Source of the DNA: Pseudomonas grandcourensis
GTDB taxonomy: Bacteria; Pseudomonadota; Gammaproteobacteria; Pseudomonadales; Pseudomonadaceae
Reading direction: 5' to 3'
Assembly (NCBI RefSeq): GCF_039909015.1
Contig: NZ_CP150919.1
Coordinates: 4,564,501 to 4,628,500, forward strand
Length of the DNA: 64,000 bases
Part shown: piece by piece, positions 16,354 to 29,684 of the stretch
Numbering within the stretch: position 1 is the stretch's first letter
Layout: every line of letters begins with the position of its first letter
Program-made: the position numbers and the translations under genes
The notes under the pieces: generated by a model
Told to the model about the DNA's origin: nothing
The model's input: the letters and a program-made list of their open reading frames with translations, nothing else
Databases searched by the model: none

Positions 16354-17270
16354 AGGCTGGCAGGTACCGGTGGAACCACGATCGGCTCGATGGGTGCAGC
16401 CACGAACGTCGGCGTCGGCAGGCCCATCATTTGCGCCAGCAGGTTGCCCAGGCGCGGACGCAGCTCCTGACGGTCGACGATCATGTCGATGGCGCCGTGT
16501 TCCAGCAGGAACTCGCTGCGCTGGAAGCCTTCCGGCAGTTTTTCACGCACGGTTTGCTCGATCACACGCGGACCGGCAAAACCGATCAACGCCTTCGGCT
16601 CGCCGACGATCACGTCGCCCAGCATCGCCAGACTGGCGGAAACGCCGCCGTAGACCGGATCGGTCAACACGGAGATGAACGGGATGCCTTCTTCACGCAG
16701 ACGAGCCAGCACCGCGGAGGTCTTGGCCATTTGCATCAGGGAAATCAGCGCTTCCTGCATCCGCGCACCACCGGAAGCGGCGAAGCAGATCATCGGGCAA
16801 CGTTTTTCCAGGGCGTAGTTGGCGGCGCGAACGAAACGCTCACCGACGATGGCGCCCATCGAACCGCCCATGAAGGAAAACTCGAACGCCGAAACCACCA
16901 CCGGCATGCCCAGCAAAGTACCGCTCATGGAAACCAGCGCGTCTTTTTCGCCGGTCTGCTTTTGTGCAGCGGTCAGGCGATCCTTGTACTTCTTGCCGTC
17001 GCGGAATTTCAGACGGTCAACCGGCTCCAGGTCCGCACCCAGCTCGGCACGGCCTTCAACATCGAGGAAGATGTCGATACGGGCACGGGCGCCGATACGC
17101 ATGTGATGGTTGCACTTGGGGCAAACGTCCAGGGTCTTTTCCAGCTCCGGACGATACAGCACAGCCTCGCAAGACGGGCATTTGTGCCAAAGACCTTCAG
17201 GCACCGAGCTCTTCTTGACCTCGGAACGCATGATCGAAGGGATCAGTTTGTCTACTAACCAGTTGCTCAT
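16350..17270 (-). CDS. accD: Acetyl-CoA carboxylase carboxyltransferase subunit beta
   Basis: A 306-residue subunit of the cytosolic acetyl-CoA carboxylase (malonyl-CoA for fatty acid synthesis). The N-terminal four-Cys zinc ribbon is visible (CPSC near residue 31 and CPKC near 53), followed by the crotonase-fold domain with [14 protein letters not shown] and the oxyanion-type [11 protein letters not shown] 17270 gives the normal N-terminus MSNWLVDKL. First of the accD-folC-SPOR-cvpA-purF cluster. Confidence 0.97.
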   Translation of the reverse strand: MSNWLVDKLIPSIMRSEVKKSSVPEGLWHKCPSCEAVLYRPELEKTLDVCPKCNHHMRIGARARIDIFLDVEGRAELGADLEPVDRLKFRDGKKYKDRLTAAQKQTGEKDALVSMSGTLLGMPVVVSAFEFSFMGGSMGAIVGERFVRAANYALEKRCPMICFAASGGARMQEALISLMQMAKTSAVLARLREEGIPFISVLTDPVYGGVSASLAMLGDVIVGEPKALIGFAGPRVIEQTVREKLPEGFQRSEFLLEHGAIDMIVDRQELRPRLGNLLAQMMGLPTPTFVAAPIEPIVVPPVPASL

Positions 17271-17487
17271 GCTTTCTTTCTCCAGTACCGGCGGCCCGAA
17301 CGCTCTGGTTCGCGGCCCCGTGTATGCCCTAGCGCTAAATTCATGTGTGCGAAGAGGGTTGATGGACTACCACGGTCAGCGCGAAACATGACCTGCGTGC
17401 AACCACAAACCCTCGGATCTGCCTGCTGTGTGCAGTGCATCCGCTTTGTACAGTGCAGTGGACGGCGGCAGTCTGCCAGCCGTCACA

Positions 17488-18114
17488 TCAACAGGTGCTA
17501 CCGCGTACCGCTTTGATAAATGCCTGGACCTTGGCGTGATCCTTGATGCCCTTGCTCGCCTCTACCCCGCCGCTGACATCCACGGCATAAGGCCGGACGC
17601 GCGCAATCGCTTCGGCGACGTTATCCGGCGTCAGACCGCCCGCCAGAATGATCGGCTTGCTCAAGCCTTGCGGTATCAATGACCAGTCAAATGCCTCGCC
17701 GGTTCCTCCGGGAACGCCTTCGACATAGGTATCGAGCAGAATCCCGCTGGCGCTGGCATAAGCATCACAGGCCGCGGCGATGTCATCACCCGCCTTGACC
17801 CGCAGCGCCTTGATGTACGGGCGGTGCCAGCCTTCACACTCGGCCGCGCTTTCATCGCCGTGAAATTGCAGCAGGTCCAGGGGCACCGCGTCGAGGAGTT
17901 CACCCAACTCGCAACGGCTTGCATTGACGAACAAGCCCACGGTGGTCACGAACGGCGGCAGCGCCTTTATGATCGAGCGCGCCTGCTGGAACGTCACCGC
18001 ACGGGGGCTTTTGGCGTAGAACACGAATCCGATGGCATCCGCCCCGGCCTCGACGGCTGCCAACGCATCCTCTATGCGGGTAATCCCACAGATCTTGCTG
18101 CGAACGGCTGACAT
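17488..18114 (-). CDS. trpF: Phosphoribosylanthranilate isomerase
   Basis: A 208-residue TIM-barrel enzyme of tryptophan synthesis. [12 protein letters not shown] near the N-terminus carries the catalytic Cys, VGLFVNA and LLQFHGDE follow, and [10 protein letters not shown] and AVDVSGGVE form the phosphate-binding end. I used ATG 18114 ([10 protein letters not shown]); an in-frame start further upstream adds an extension not typical of TrpF. It is separate from the trp operon, as in other pseudomonads, and lies 63 bases after truA. Confidence 0.95.
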   Translation of the reverse strand: MSAVRSKICGITRIEDALAAVEAGADAIGFVFYAKSPRAVTFQQARSIIKALPPFVTTVGLFVNASRCELGELLDAVPLDLLQFHGDESAAECEGWHRPYIKALRVKAGDDIAAACDAYASASGILLDTYVEGVPGGTGEAFDWSLIPQGLSKPIILAGGLTPDNVAEAIARVRPYAVDVSGGVEASKGIKDHAKVQAFIKAVRGSTC

Positions 18115-18177
18115 GTCGACACAACTCCAAGACAAATCCGGGAAAGTCCCGGATGGTAACAAAAGCATTCGAGGGCG

Positions 18178-19032
18178 TCAGCCGCCAAGTTCCGAGAAGC
18201 CGGTCAGGAAGTGTGGGCCGATGTAACGCTCGGGCAATTCGAACTCGTCACGGTACTCGACCTGAACCAGATACAAACCGAAGGGATGCGCGGTCACACC
18301 ACCGGTGCGTCGAATCCGGCTCTCCAGCACCTCTTTCATCCACTCCACCGGACGCTCTCCGGCGCCAATGGTCATCAGCACACCGGCAATGTTGCGCACC
18401 ATGTGATGCAGGAAGGCGCTGGCGCGAATATCCAGCACGATCATCTTGCCATGACGGGTGACGCGCAGGTGATGCAGTTCCTTGATCGGCGACTTGGCCT
18501 GGCACTGGCCGGCGCGAAAAGCGCTGAAATCATGGGTGCCGAGCAGGTACTGGGCGGCCTCGGCCATGCGCTCGACGTCCAGCGGGCGGTGGTTCCAGGT
18601 CACCTCTTCGTTCAGGTGCGCCGGGCGGATCTGATCGTTGTAGATCACGTAGCGATAACGCCGGGCAATGGCCTTGAACCGCGCATGGAAATGCGCCGGC
18701 ATGACCTTGGCCCAACTGACGCTGACGTCATGGGGCAAGTTGATGTTGGCGCCCATGGTCCAGGCCTTCATCGAACGATCGACCCGGGTGTCGAAATGCA
18801 CCACCTGTCCGCAGGCATGCACCCCGGCGTCGGTACGTCCGGCACACATCAGCGAAACGGGCGAGTCGGCGACTTTGGACAAGGCGTTTTCGAGGGTTTC
18901 CTGCACGGTGAGCACCCCGGACGCCTGGCGCTGCCAGCCGCGGTAGCGCGAGCCTTTGTATTCGACGCCCAGCGCGATCCGGAAAAAGCCGTCGGCTGCC
19001 ATTTCGGCGACCGGGTTATCTATATTTGCCAA
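18178..19032 (-). CDS. truA: tRNA pseudouridine(38-40) synthase
   Basis: A 284-residue enzyme modifying U38-40 in tRNA anticodon arms. The catalytic Asp is in CAGRTDAGVHACGQ. Family motifs VEYKGSRYRGWQRQ (N-terminal) and FLHHMVRNIAG are intact. The start is uncertain: I favour the TTG at 19032 (reading LANIDNPVAEMAADG), with ATG 19002 as alternative. The ATG at 19068 is unlikely because it sits inside the apparent -10 box. Confidence 0.9.
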   Translation of the reverse strand: MANIDNPVAEMAADGFFRIALGVEYKGSRYRGWQRQASGVLTVQETLENALSKVADSPVSLMCAGRTDAGVHACGQVVHFDTRVDRSMKAWTMGANINLPHDVSVSWAKVMPAHFHARFKAIARRYRYVIYNDQIRPAHLNEEVTWNHRPLDVERMAEAAQYLLGTHDFSAFRAGQCQAKSPIKELHHLRVTRHGKMIVLDIRASAFLHHMVRNIAGVLMTIGAGERPVEWMKEVLESRIRRTGGVTAHPFGLYLVQVEYRDEFELPERYIGPHFLTGFSELGG

Positions 19033-19066
19033 GGAGGGACAGCCTGATGATGTACCAAAGGCTGGC

Positions 19067-19095
19067 ATTATAAGGCCGACTGGTGGGGATGCCAG
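19067..19095 (-). promoter_or_regulatory. Candidate truA promoter
   Basis: Minus strand: perfect -10 TATAAT (about 19072-19067) preceded at 17 bases by a weak -35 CTGGCA. If used, transcription starts near 19060, which excludes the upstream ATG of truA. Confidence 0.5.
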
Positions 19096-19128
19096 TACAA
19101 CTGAGGGACTGGCGTGAATGTTAGGGCC

Positions 19129-19153
19129 TCATCGCGAGCAAGCTCGCTTGTAT
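19129..19153. repeat. Single REP-type half element
   Basis: CATCGCGAGCAAGCTCGCT, the palindromic core of the common Pseudomonas REP, lies between fimV and truA without an inverted partner. Confidence 0.6.
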
Positions 19154-19203
19154 GTTTAGACTTGAAGGGGTCACAGCAGACGACATCAACTCATCGGCCA
19201 AAC

Positions 19204-19237
19204 AAAAACGGCAGCCTCAATGGGCTGCCGCTTTTTT
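19204..19237 (-). terminator. Intrinsic terminator after fimV
   Basis: Minus strand GCGGCAGCCC-attga-GGCTGCCG followed by TTTTTGTTT. The other strand also has a six-T tract, so it can work both ways. Confidence 0.85.
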
Positions 19238-19253
19238 ACAACCTACCGGACAC

Positions 19254-21887
<2,634 letters not shown>

Positions 21888-22091
21888 TAGCTCATCCTTA
21901 GTTTGAACATTCCTCGGCCAGCGAGAAGGTATTGATAGTCGCTGCCGCAAGGCATTGCGCGCAACGGCGAGGGTCGTCGCGCGCGATCATTTCATTGATG
22001 CCCGGCAACGCCCCGCAGAGGGCCCGCCTTCAGCACTCCGGCAAGCATAGGCTCGCGGGGATTCATTCGACAAATTGTTGCAAAGTATCTT

Positions 22092-23102
22092 TTACAGCAG
22101 GTCTTTTATCAACAACTCGGCCAGCTGCACAGCGTTGAGCGCCGCGCCTTTGCGTACGTTATCTGACGTCAGCCACAGATTAAGTTCCGACGGGTCGTCA
22201 ATACCACGACGAACCCGACCAACGTAGACCACATCCTGGCCTACCGCATCGCCCACCGGGGTCGGGTAATCGCCGGCTTCCACCAGCTCGATGCCGGGTG
22301 CGTCTTCCAGTGCCGCATTGACTTTCCCCAGGTCGATTTCACTCGCGGACTGCAGGGTCACGCTATAGCTATCGCCAAAAAACACCGGGGCTTGAATGCA
22401 AGTGACGGAAATCTTCAATGAAGGCAGCCCCATAACCTGACGCAGCTCGCGCACCAGGCGTTTTTCCAGCAGCGTGTGACCTTGCTCATCCGGCTTGCCG
22501 ACCTGGGCCAACAGGTTGAAGGCCATCTGCCGATCAAAGAATTTCGGCTCCAGCGGACGCACATTCAGCAGCTCGGCGGTCTGCCGGGCGAGCTCGGTCA
22601 CGGCTTCGCGGCCCTGGGCCGATACCGCAAGGCTCGCGGTCAGGCTGATGCGCTGCAAGTCGAGCAAATCCATCAGTGGCGCGAGTATCACTGCCAGGGT
22701 GGTGGCCGACGGGCTTGGGCTGCTGACCTGAAAGGGCTTTTTCAAGCCGGCCAACACCTGGGCGTTGGCCTCGGGCACGACCTGCGGCGCCTTTTCGGCC
22801 GCCAAGGCACCGGAGAGATCGATCACCGAGCAACCGGCATCGGTCGCGCGGGAGGCGAAGCTCAACGAAACCGCCGGGCCGGCGGCAAAGAATGCTAATT
22901 GCACTTTGCTGAAGTCGAACTCATCGACTTCCCGCACCCGCACGTTCTTGCCGCGGAACGGTACCGAACTGCCGGCCGACTCACTGCTGGCCAGCAGGTG
23001 CAGGGTGCCGATCGGGAAATCGCGCTCTTCGAGAATCTGCACGAGTGTTTCGCCGACAGTACCGGTGGCGCCGATCACGGCAATATCAATGGTCTGGCTC
23101 AT
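22092..23102 (-). CDS. Aspartate-semialdehyde-dehydrogenase paralogue, USG-1 type
   Basis: A 336-residue protein homologous to Asd, with the NADP loop VIGATGTVGETLV at residues 9-21. In active Asd a Cys sits in an N-C-[ST] motif; here the corresponding stretch (about residues 126-133) reads SSPSPSATTLA and has no Cys, so the dehydrogenase chemistry is probably lost. This matches the family usually named USG-1, which sits next to asd and truA in pseudomonads and has no clear function. The rest of the fold looks intact. Confidence 0.85.
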   Translation of the reverse strand: MSQTIDIAVIGATGTVGETLVQILEERDFPIGTLHLLASSESAGSSVPFRGKNVRVREVDEFDFSKVQLAFFAAGPAVSLSFASRATDAGCSVIDLSGALAAEKAPQVVPEANAQVLAGLKKPFQVSSPSPSATTLAVILAPLMDLLDLQRISLTASLAVSAQGREAVTELARQTAELLNVRPLEPKFFDRQMAFNLLAQVGKPDEQGHTLLEKRLVRELRQVMGLPSLKISVTCIQAPVFFGDSYSVTLQSASEIDLGKVNAALEDAPGIELVEAGDYPTPVGDAVGQDVVYVGRVRRGIDDPSELNLWLTSDNVRKGAALNAVQLAELLIKDLL

Positions 23103-23198
23103 GGGTTTTACCTCTGGCGAAACGGGGGGAGCGGCACTTTACCGGGTGGTGGGGATGCAGGCAATTCGGCGGGAGATTTGTGGTGTTCGTGCCGGCCT

Positions 23199-23223
23199 CA
23201 TCGCGAGCAAGCTCGCTCCTGCA
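23199..23223. repeat. Single REP-type half element
   Basis: CATCGCGAGCAAGCTCGCTC, same core as at 19129, between usg and asd. Confidence 0.6.
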
Positions 23224-23228
23224 AGGAT

Positions 23229-23263
23229 AAAAAAACCCGCACCTCTTGCAAGGCGCGGGTTCT
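23229..23263 (-). terminator. Intrinsic terminator after asd
   Basis: Minus strand AACCCGCGCCT-tgca-AGAGGTGCGGGTT followed by TTTTTTATCC. It separates asd from the usg gene. Confidence 0.85.
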
Positions 23264-23280
23264 TTCATTGCATCAGTCGA

Positions 23281-24393
23281 TCAACGCTCGAGCAGGATCC
23301 GCAGCATGCGGCGCAGCGGTTCGGCCGCGCCCCACAGCAACTGGTCGCCGACGGTAAACGCGCCGATAAATTGCGAACCCATGTTCAGCTTGCGCAGACG
23401 GCCAACCGGGATGTTCAGGGTGCCGGTGACCTTGTTCGGGCTCAGCTCCTGAATGCTGGTTTCGCGGCTGTTCGGCACCAGCTTGACCCAAGGGTTGTGC
23501 TGGCTGATCAGCCCTTCGATATCAGCGATCGGCACGTCTTTGTTCAGCTTGATGGTCAGCGCCTGGCTGTGGCAGCGCATGGCGCCGATGCGCACGCAGA
23601 TGCCATCGACCGGGATCGGGCTCTTGAAGCGACCGAGGATTTTGTTGGTTTCGGCCTGGGCCTTCCACTCTTCGCGGCTCTGGCCGTTCGGCAGTTCCTT
23701 GTCGATCCACGGGATCAGGCTGCCGGCCAGCGGTACGCCGAAGTTTTCGGTCGGGTACGCGTCGCTGCGCATGGCTTCGGCCACACGACGGTCGATGTCG
23801 AGGATCGCGCTGGCCGGATCGGCCAGTTGATCGGCAACAGCGGCGTGGGTCGCGCCCATTTGCTTGATCAGTTCACGCATGTTCTGCGCGCCGGCACCGG
23901 AGGCCGCCTGATAAGTCATGGCGCTCATCCACTCCACCAGACCAGCTTCGAACAGGCCACCAAGGCCCATCAGCATCAGGCTGACGGTGCAGTTGCCGCC
24001 GATGTAGTTCTTGGTGCCCGCATCCAGCTGCTGGTCGATGACCTTGCGGTTGACCGGATCCAGAACGATCACCGCGTCATCCTGCATGCGCAGGCTGGAA
24101 GCGGCGTCGATCCAGTAACCCTGCCATCCGGCTTCACGCAGCTTGGGGAAGACTTCGCTGGTGTAGTCGCCACCCTGGCAGGTCAGAATCACGTCGAGGG
24201 TTTTCAGCTCTTCAATGCTGTAAGCGTCCTTGAGCGGAGCAATGTCCTTGCCCACGGACGGGCCTTGGCCACCGACATTGGAAGTGGTGAAAAACACCGG
24301 CTCGATAAGATCGAAATCCTGCTCTTCCAGCATCCGCTGCATGAGCACGGAACCGACCATGCCGCGCCAACCGATCAGACCTACACGTTTCAT
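23281..24393 (-). CDS. asd: Aspartate-semialdehyde dehydrogenase
   Basis: A 370-residue NADP enzyme reducing aspartyl phosphate to the semialdehyde, the branch-point precursor of lysine, diaminopimelate, threonine and methionine. The nucleotide loop [17 protein letters not shown] is at the N-terminus, the catalytic Cys is in [10 protein letters not shown] near residue 134, and the His site is in [16 protein letters not shown]. The length fits the long gammaproteobacterial form. Downstream of leuB, upstream of its inactive-looking paralogue. Confidence 0.97.
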   Translation of the reverse strand: MKRVGLIGWRGMVGSVLMQRMLEEQDFDLIEPVFFTTSNVGGQGPSVGKDIAPLKDAYSIEELKTLDVILTCQGGDYTSEVFPKLREAGWQGYWIDAASSLRMQDDAVIVLDPVNRKVIDQQLDAGTKNYIGGNCTVSLMLMGLGGLFEAGLVEWMSAMTYQAASGAGAQNMRELIKQMGATHAAVADQLADPASAILDIDRRVAEAMRSDAYPTENFGVPLAGSLIPWIDKELPNGQSREEWKAQAETNKILGRFKSPIPVDGICVRIGAMRCHSQALTIKLNKDVPIADIEGLISQHNPWVKLVPNSRETSIQELSPNKVTGTLNIPVGRLRKLNMGSQFIGAFTVGDQLLWGAAEPLRRMLRILLER

Positions 24394-24459
24394 CGCAACT
24401 ACACCTTCTTGAAATGTGGGCCGCTACCTTGTCTTGAATTTGGCAGCGGGCCCGAGAGA

Positions 24460-25542
<1,083 letters not shown>

Positions 25543-25593
25543 GCTTTCCTCATGTCATCAGTCGGTGCGCCCATGGACGCACCCGGAAAAATT

Positions 25594-26361
25594 CTATCGC
25601 TCAGCCATCAGCACCAGTACATCGGTACTGAACGAACCATCGGCCTCTATCTCAAAATATTCGCGTACTTCATTACCCATCGACTGCTGCAACTCGCGGA
25701 TCGCCGCGCGCATCACTTCAGGCGTGCGCATGCGCTCGACCCAGCTGTTGTACTCCAGGCGCAGGCGCTGACGGGTGGTACTGCGGGTGTGCAGCCCCGC
25801 TTCGCTGACCTGGCGCAACCACTCGCCGGCGGAATAATCGCGCACATGGCTGGTGTCGCGCAGCACTTCGACGCTTTGCAGGTAAGTGTCGAACAGCGGG
25901 CTACCCGGTGACAACACGTCGACGAACGCCGCCACACCGCCCGGCTTCAGGACTCGACGCACCTCCCGCAGGGCCACGCCCAGATCACTCCAATGGTGCG
26001 CCGAATAACGGCTGAAGACGAAATCGAATTCGCCATCGGCGAACGGCAGGCGCTCAGCGGCCCCGTTGACCGTGGTCACGTTGCTCAAGCCACGATCGAC
26101 AGCGGCAGCGGTCACCACGTCGAGCATCTGCTGCGACAGGTCGTAGGCCACTACTTCTTTCACCAATGAGGCTACGTGAAAACTCACGTGACCGGCGCCG
26201 CAGCCAAGGTCCAGGACCCGGGCATCGCTCCGCCCCGCCAGCTCGGCCTGTAGCAGCGCGAATTCAGTGCCTTGAGCGTGGACGGCACTGCTCAGGTAGG
26301 CCGAAGCCTGCTCACCGAATTGTTTCTGGACTACCTGGGTGTGCTGGGCGGTGCTGGTCAT
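25594..26361 (-). CDS. Class I SAM-dependent methyltransferase
   Basis: A 255-residue methyltransferase of the UbiE/Methyltransf_11 kind. Motif I is VLDLGCGAGHVSFHVA (about residues 49-64), the acidic end of strand 2 is VVAYDLS, and motif post-I/II reads FDFVFSRYSAHHWSD followed by LREVRRVLKPGG. The substrate is unknown. It lies inside the leucine cluster, between leuD and leuB. Confidence 0.88.
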   Translation of the reverse strand: MTSTAQHTQVVQKQFGEQASAYLSSAVHAQGTEFALLQAELAGRSDARVLDLGCGAGHVSFHVASLVKEVVAYDLSQQMLDVVTAAAVDRGLSNVTTVNGAAERLPFADGEFDFVFSRYSAHHWSDLGVALREVRRVLKPGGVAAFVDVLSPGSPLFDTYLQSVEVLRDTSHVRDYSAGEWLRQVSEAGLHTRSTTRQRLRLEYNSWVERMRTPEVMRAAIRELQQSMGNEVREYFEIEADGSFSTDVLVLMAER

Positions 26362-26402
26362 GGGGACTTCCTTTTAGTCTTGTGGTGCCTGTTCCGACCT
26401 CA

Positions 26403-26471
26403 TCGCGGGCAAGCCCGCTCCCACAGTAATTGCGGTGCACACAAAACCTGTGGGAGCGGGCTTGCCCGCGA
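26403..26471. repeat. Inverted REP pair
   Basis: Two 24-base elements (26403-26426 and 26448-26471) are perfect reverse complements of each other (core GGGAGCGGGCTTGCCCGCG) with a 21-base spacer. It lies between leuD and the methyltransferase gene, inside a likely transcript. Confidence 0.9.
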
Positions 26472-26506
26472 AGGGGCCGGCCCTGACTACATCAATCTCG
26501 GATCAA

Positions 26507-27151
26507 TCACGCGTCGCGAAACAACCAAGGCTGGCTCTCACGATGCTTGGCTTCAAACGTCGCAATCGCATCGCCGTCCTGCAAGGTCAGGCCGATATCG
26601 TCCAGGCCGTTGAGCAGGCAATGTTTGCGGAAGGCATCGATTTCGAAGCTCAACACCTTGCCGTCAGGGCGGGTCACGGTCTGGGCTTGCAGATCGACCT
26701 GCAACTGATAGCCCGGATTGGCCTCGACCTGCTGGAACAGTTCATCGACTTCGGCATCGCTCAAGATGATCGGCAGCAAGCCGTTCTTGAAGCTGTTGTT
26801 GAAGAAGATGTCGGCATAGCTCGGCGCGATGATGCTGCGGAAACCGTACTCTTCCAGGGCCCACGGCGCGTGTTCACGGCTGGAGCCGCAACCGAAGTTC
26901 TCACGGGCCAGCAACACGCTGGCGCCCTGGTAACGTTCGGCGTTGAGGACGAAGTCCTTGTTCAGTGGACGCTTGGAGTTGTCCTGGTAAGGCTGGCCCA
27001 CATCCAGGTAACGCCATTCATCGAACAGGTTCGGGCCAAAGCCCGTGCGCTTGATCGACTTCAGGAATTGCTTCGGAATGATCTGGTCGGTGTCGACGTT
27101 GGCACGATCCAAAGGCGCGACAAGACCAGTGTGCTGGGTAAAAGCTTTCAT
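26507..27151 (-). CDS. leuD: 3-isopropylmalate dehydratase small subunit
   Basis: A 214-residue swivel-domain subunit of isopropylmalate isomerase. The hallmark [16 protein letters not shown] is at about residues 80-95. The N-terminus [22 protein letters not shown] is standard. Starts 11 bases after leuC and is co-transcribed with it. Confidence 0.97.
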   Translation of the reverse strand: MKAFTQHTGLVAPLDRANVDTDQIIPKQFLKSIKRTGFGPNLFDEWRYLDVGQPYQDNSKRPLNKDFVLNAERYQGASVLLARENFGCGSSREHAPWALEEYGFRSIIAPSYADIFFNNSFKNGLLPIILSDAEVDELFQQVEANPGYQLQVDLQAQTVTRPDGKVLSFEIDAFRKHCLLNGLDDIGLTLQDGDAIATFEAKHRESQPWLFRDA

Positions 27152-27162
27152 GCTGCGCTCCT

Positions 27163-28581
27163 TTAGATCAATTCACGGACGTCGATGAAACGACCGTTCA
27201 CAGCTGCGGCCGCGGCCATGGCCGGGCTGACGAGGTGCGTACGACCACCGGCGCCCTGACGGCCTTCGAAGTTACGGTTGGAGGTCGAGGCGCAATGCTC
27301 GCCGGACTCCAAACGGTCCGGGTTCATCGCCAGGCACATCGAGCAACCCGGCTCACGCCATTCGAAACCGGCTTCGAGAAAGATCTTGTCCAGGCCTTCC
27401 GATTCCGCCTGGGCTTTGACCAGACCCGAGCCCGGCACGACGATGGCCTGCTTGATGGTCGAGGCCACTTTGCGGCCCTTGGCGATTACCGCCGCAGCGC
27501 GCAGGTCTTCGATCCGCGAGTTGGTACAGGAACCGATGAACACGCGGTCGAGCTGAATGTCGGTGATCGCCTGGTTGGCGGTCAAACCCATGTACTTCAA
27601 GGCGCGCTCGATGGAACCGCGCTTGACCAGGTCCATTTCCTTCGCAGGATCCGGCACATTCTGATCTACCGCCAACACCATTTCCGGCGAGGTGCCCCAG
27701 CTGACTTGCGGCTTGATCTGGGTCGCATCGAGCTCAACTACGGTATCGAATTTGGCGTCGACATCAGACACCAGATCTTTCCAGGCTTCGACGGCCAGGT
27801 CCCATTCCGCGCCTTTCGGTGCGAAAGGACGGCCCTTGACGTAAGCCACGGTTTTTTCGTCCGCCGCCACCAGGCCTACGCGAGCGCCGGCTTCGATGGA
27901 CATGTTGCAGATGGTCATGCGGCCTTCGACGGACAGGTCGCGAATCGCGCTGCCGGTGAATTCGATGGCGTGGCCGTTACCGCCGGCGGTGCCGATCTTG
28001 CCGATCACGGCGAGCACGATGTCCTTGGCGGTCACGCCGAACGGCAATTGGCCTTCGACCGCTACCCGCATGTTTTTCATTTTCTTGGCGACCAGGCACT
28101 GGGTGGCGAGCACATGCTCGACCTCGGAAGTGCCGATACCGTGAGCCAATGCGCCGAATGCGCCGTGGGTCGAGGTGTGGGAGTCGCCGCAGACCACGGT
28201 CATGCCCGGCAAGGTTGCGCCCTGCTCCGGGCCGATGACGTGGACGATGCCCTGGCGAACGTCGTTCATCTTGAACTCGACGATGCCGTATTCATCGCAG
28301 TTGTCGTCGAGGGTCTGGACTTGCAGGCGCGAGACCTGGTCAACGATGGCGTCGATGCCGCCCTTGCGCTCCGGTGTGGTCGGTACGTTGTGGTCCGGGG
28401 TCGCGATGTTGGCATCGATGCGCCATGGCTTGCGCCCGGCCAGACGCAGGCCTTCGAAGGCTTGCGGCGAGGTCACTTCGTGGATGATGTGACGATCGAT
28501 GTAGATCAGCGCAGAGCCATCGTCGCGCTGCTTGACCAAATGCGAATCCCAGAGCTTGTCGTAGAGCGTTTTGCCGGCCAT
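27163..28581 (-). CDS. leuC: 3-isopropylmalate dehydratase large subunit
   Basis: A 472-residue aconitase-family subunit carrying the 4Fe-4S cluster. The cluster cysteines are in [13 protein letters not shown] and [11 protein letters not shown] chose ATG 28581 (MAGKTLYDK) because AGGAA lies about eight bases upstream; a start five codons earlier is the alternative. It forms the 4Fe-4S isomerase with LeuD and diverges from the LysR gene. Confidence 0.97.
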   Translation of the reverse strand: MAGKTLYDKLWDSHLVKQRDDGSALIYIDRHIIHEVTSPQAFEGLRLAGRKPWRIDANIATPDHNVPTTPERKGGIDAIVDQVSRLQVQTLDDNCDEYGIVEFKMNDVRQGIVHVIGPEQGATLPGMTVVCGDSHTSTHGAFGALAHGIGTSEVEHVLATQCLVAKKMKNMRVAVEGQLPFGVTAKDIVLAVIGKIGTAGGNGHAIEFTGSAIRDLSVEGRMTICNMSIEAGARVGLVAADEKTVAYVKGRPFAPKGAEWDLAVEAWKDLVSDVDAKFDTVVELDATQIKPQVSWGTSPEMVLAVDQNVPDPAKEMDLVKRGSIERALKYMGLTANQAITDIQLDRVFIGSCTNSRIEDLRAAAVIAKGRKVASTIKQAIVVPGSGLVKAQAESEGLDKIFLEAGFEWREPGCSMCLAMNPDRLESGEHCASTSNRNFEGRQGAGGRTHLVSPAMAAAAAVNGRFIDVRELI

Positions 28582-28656
28582 CAGACGGTTCCTCATCAGC
28601 TTGTTTCTATGCCCCGGGCCTTGATGTGCTCAATAACCCTTTGGCTTGTGAGGCTG

Positions 28657-28685
28657 ATCCTATGGGGTTACATTAAATAACTCAA
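28657..28685 (-). promoter_or_regulatory. leuC promoter with a possible LysR site
   Basis: Minus strand: -35 TTGAGT (28685-28680), exactly 17 bases, -10 TAGGAT (28662-28657). The spacer holds an interrupted T-N11-A dyad TTACATTAAATAA (28668-28680), the type of site used by LysR-family proteins, and the LysR gene diverges from here. Confidence 0.6.
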
Positions 28686-28728
28686 ATTCATATTTTTTAT
28701 GCTTTGGATAACCAGCTGGAATACGACC

Positions 28729-29619
28729 ATGGACCTGGCCAACCTCAATGCTTTTATTGCCATCGCCGAGACCGGAAGCTTCTCCGGCGCCGGCGAGCGG
28801 CTGCACCTGACCCAACCTGCGATCAGCAAACGTATCGCCGGCCTGGAGCAGCAATTGAAGGTGCGCTTGTTCGATCGCCTGGGGCGTGAAGTGAGCCTGA
28901 CCGAGGCCGGGCGCGCCCTGCTGCCGCGGGCCTACCAGATTCTCAATGTCCTTGATGATACGCGCCGCGCCCTGACCAACCTCACCGGCGAAGTGACCGG
29001 CCGTCTGACCCTGGCCACCAGTCACCACATCGGCCTGCACCGTTTGCCGCCCTTATTAAGGGAGTTCACCCGGCGATACCCACAGGTGGCGCTGGATATT
29101 CAGTTCCTCGATTCGGAAGTGGCCTACGAGGAAATTATCCATGGCCGCGCCGAACTGGCGGTCATTACCCTGGCGCCGGAACCCCATGCGCTGGTCAAGG
29201 CCACCCCCGTGTGGGACGACTCGCTGGATTTCGTGGTCGCCCCGGAGCATTCGTTGCTCAATAACGGCAAGGTCAGCCTGGCGGACATCGCCCGACACCC
29301 GGCGGTCTTCCCCGGCGGCAACACCTTTACCCACCACATTGTGCAGCGGCTGTTTGAAGCCCAGGGCCTGACGCCCAACATCGCCATGAGCACCAACTAC
29401 CTTGAAACCATCAAGATGATGGTCTCGATCGGCCTGGCCTGGAGCGTTTTGCCGCGCACCATGCTCGATGACCAGGTGGCGCGCATACCTTTGCCGGGCA
29501 TACAGCTCACTCGCCAGCTAGGCTATATCCTGCACACGGAAAGGACACTGTCGAACGCCGCGCGGGCCTTCATGGCGCTGCTGGATGCTCAACTCGATCC
29601 GCCAGGGACTCAAGGCTAA
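28729..29619 (+). CDS. LysR family regulator divergent from leuC
   Basis: A 296-residue LTTR. The N-terminal winged HTH (about 1-60) reads MDLANLNAFIAIAETGSF and LHLTQPAISKRIAGLEQQL; the rest is the effector-binding domain. I took ATG 28729 because the protein then begins at the usual LysR start; a start ten codons earlier is less likely. The divergent arrangement with 147 bases between start codons suggests it controls leuCD (activation by an isopropylmalate-type inducer is an inference). Confidence 0.9.
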   Translation: MDLANLNAFIAIAETGSFSGAGERLHLTQPAISKRIAGLEQQLKVRLFDRLGREVSLTEAGRALLPRAYQILNVLDDTRRALTNLTGEVTGRLTLATSHHIGLHRLPPLLREFTRRYPQVALDIQFLDSEVAYEEIIHGRAELAVITLAPEPHALVKATPVWDDSLDFVVAPEHSLLNNGKVSLADIARHPAVFPGGNTFTHHIVQRLFEAQGLTPNIAMSTNYLETIKMMVSIGLAWSVLPRTMLDDQVARIPLPGIQLTRQLGYILHTERTLSNAARAFMALLDAQLDPPGTQG

Positions 29620-29684
29620 GTTGTGCTACTCCTATAGAGCCGCGAATTCCCGTGCCAAACGCCCATTCAGCCTAAGGCTTGCCA

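Noticed and set aside
27235..28680. Plus-strand frame of 481 codons antisense to leuC
   Set aside because: Shadow of leuC, with antisense composition.
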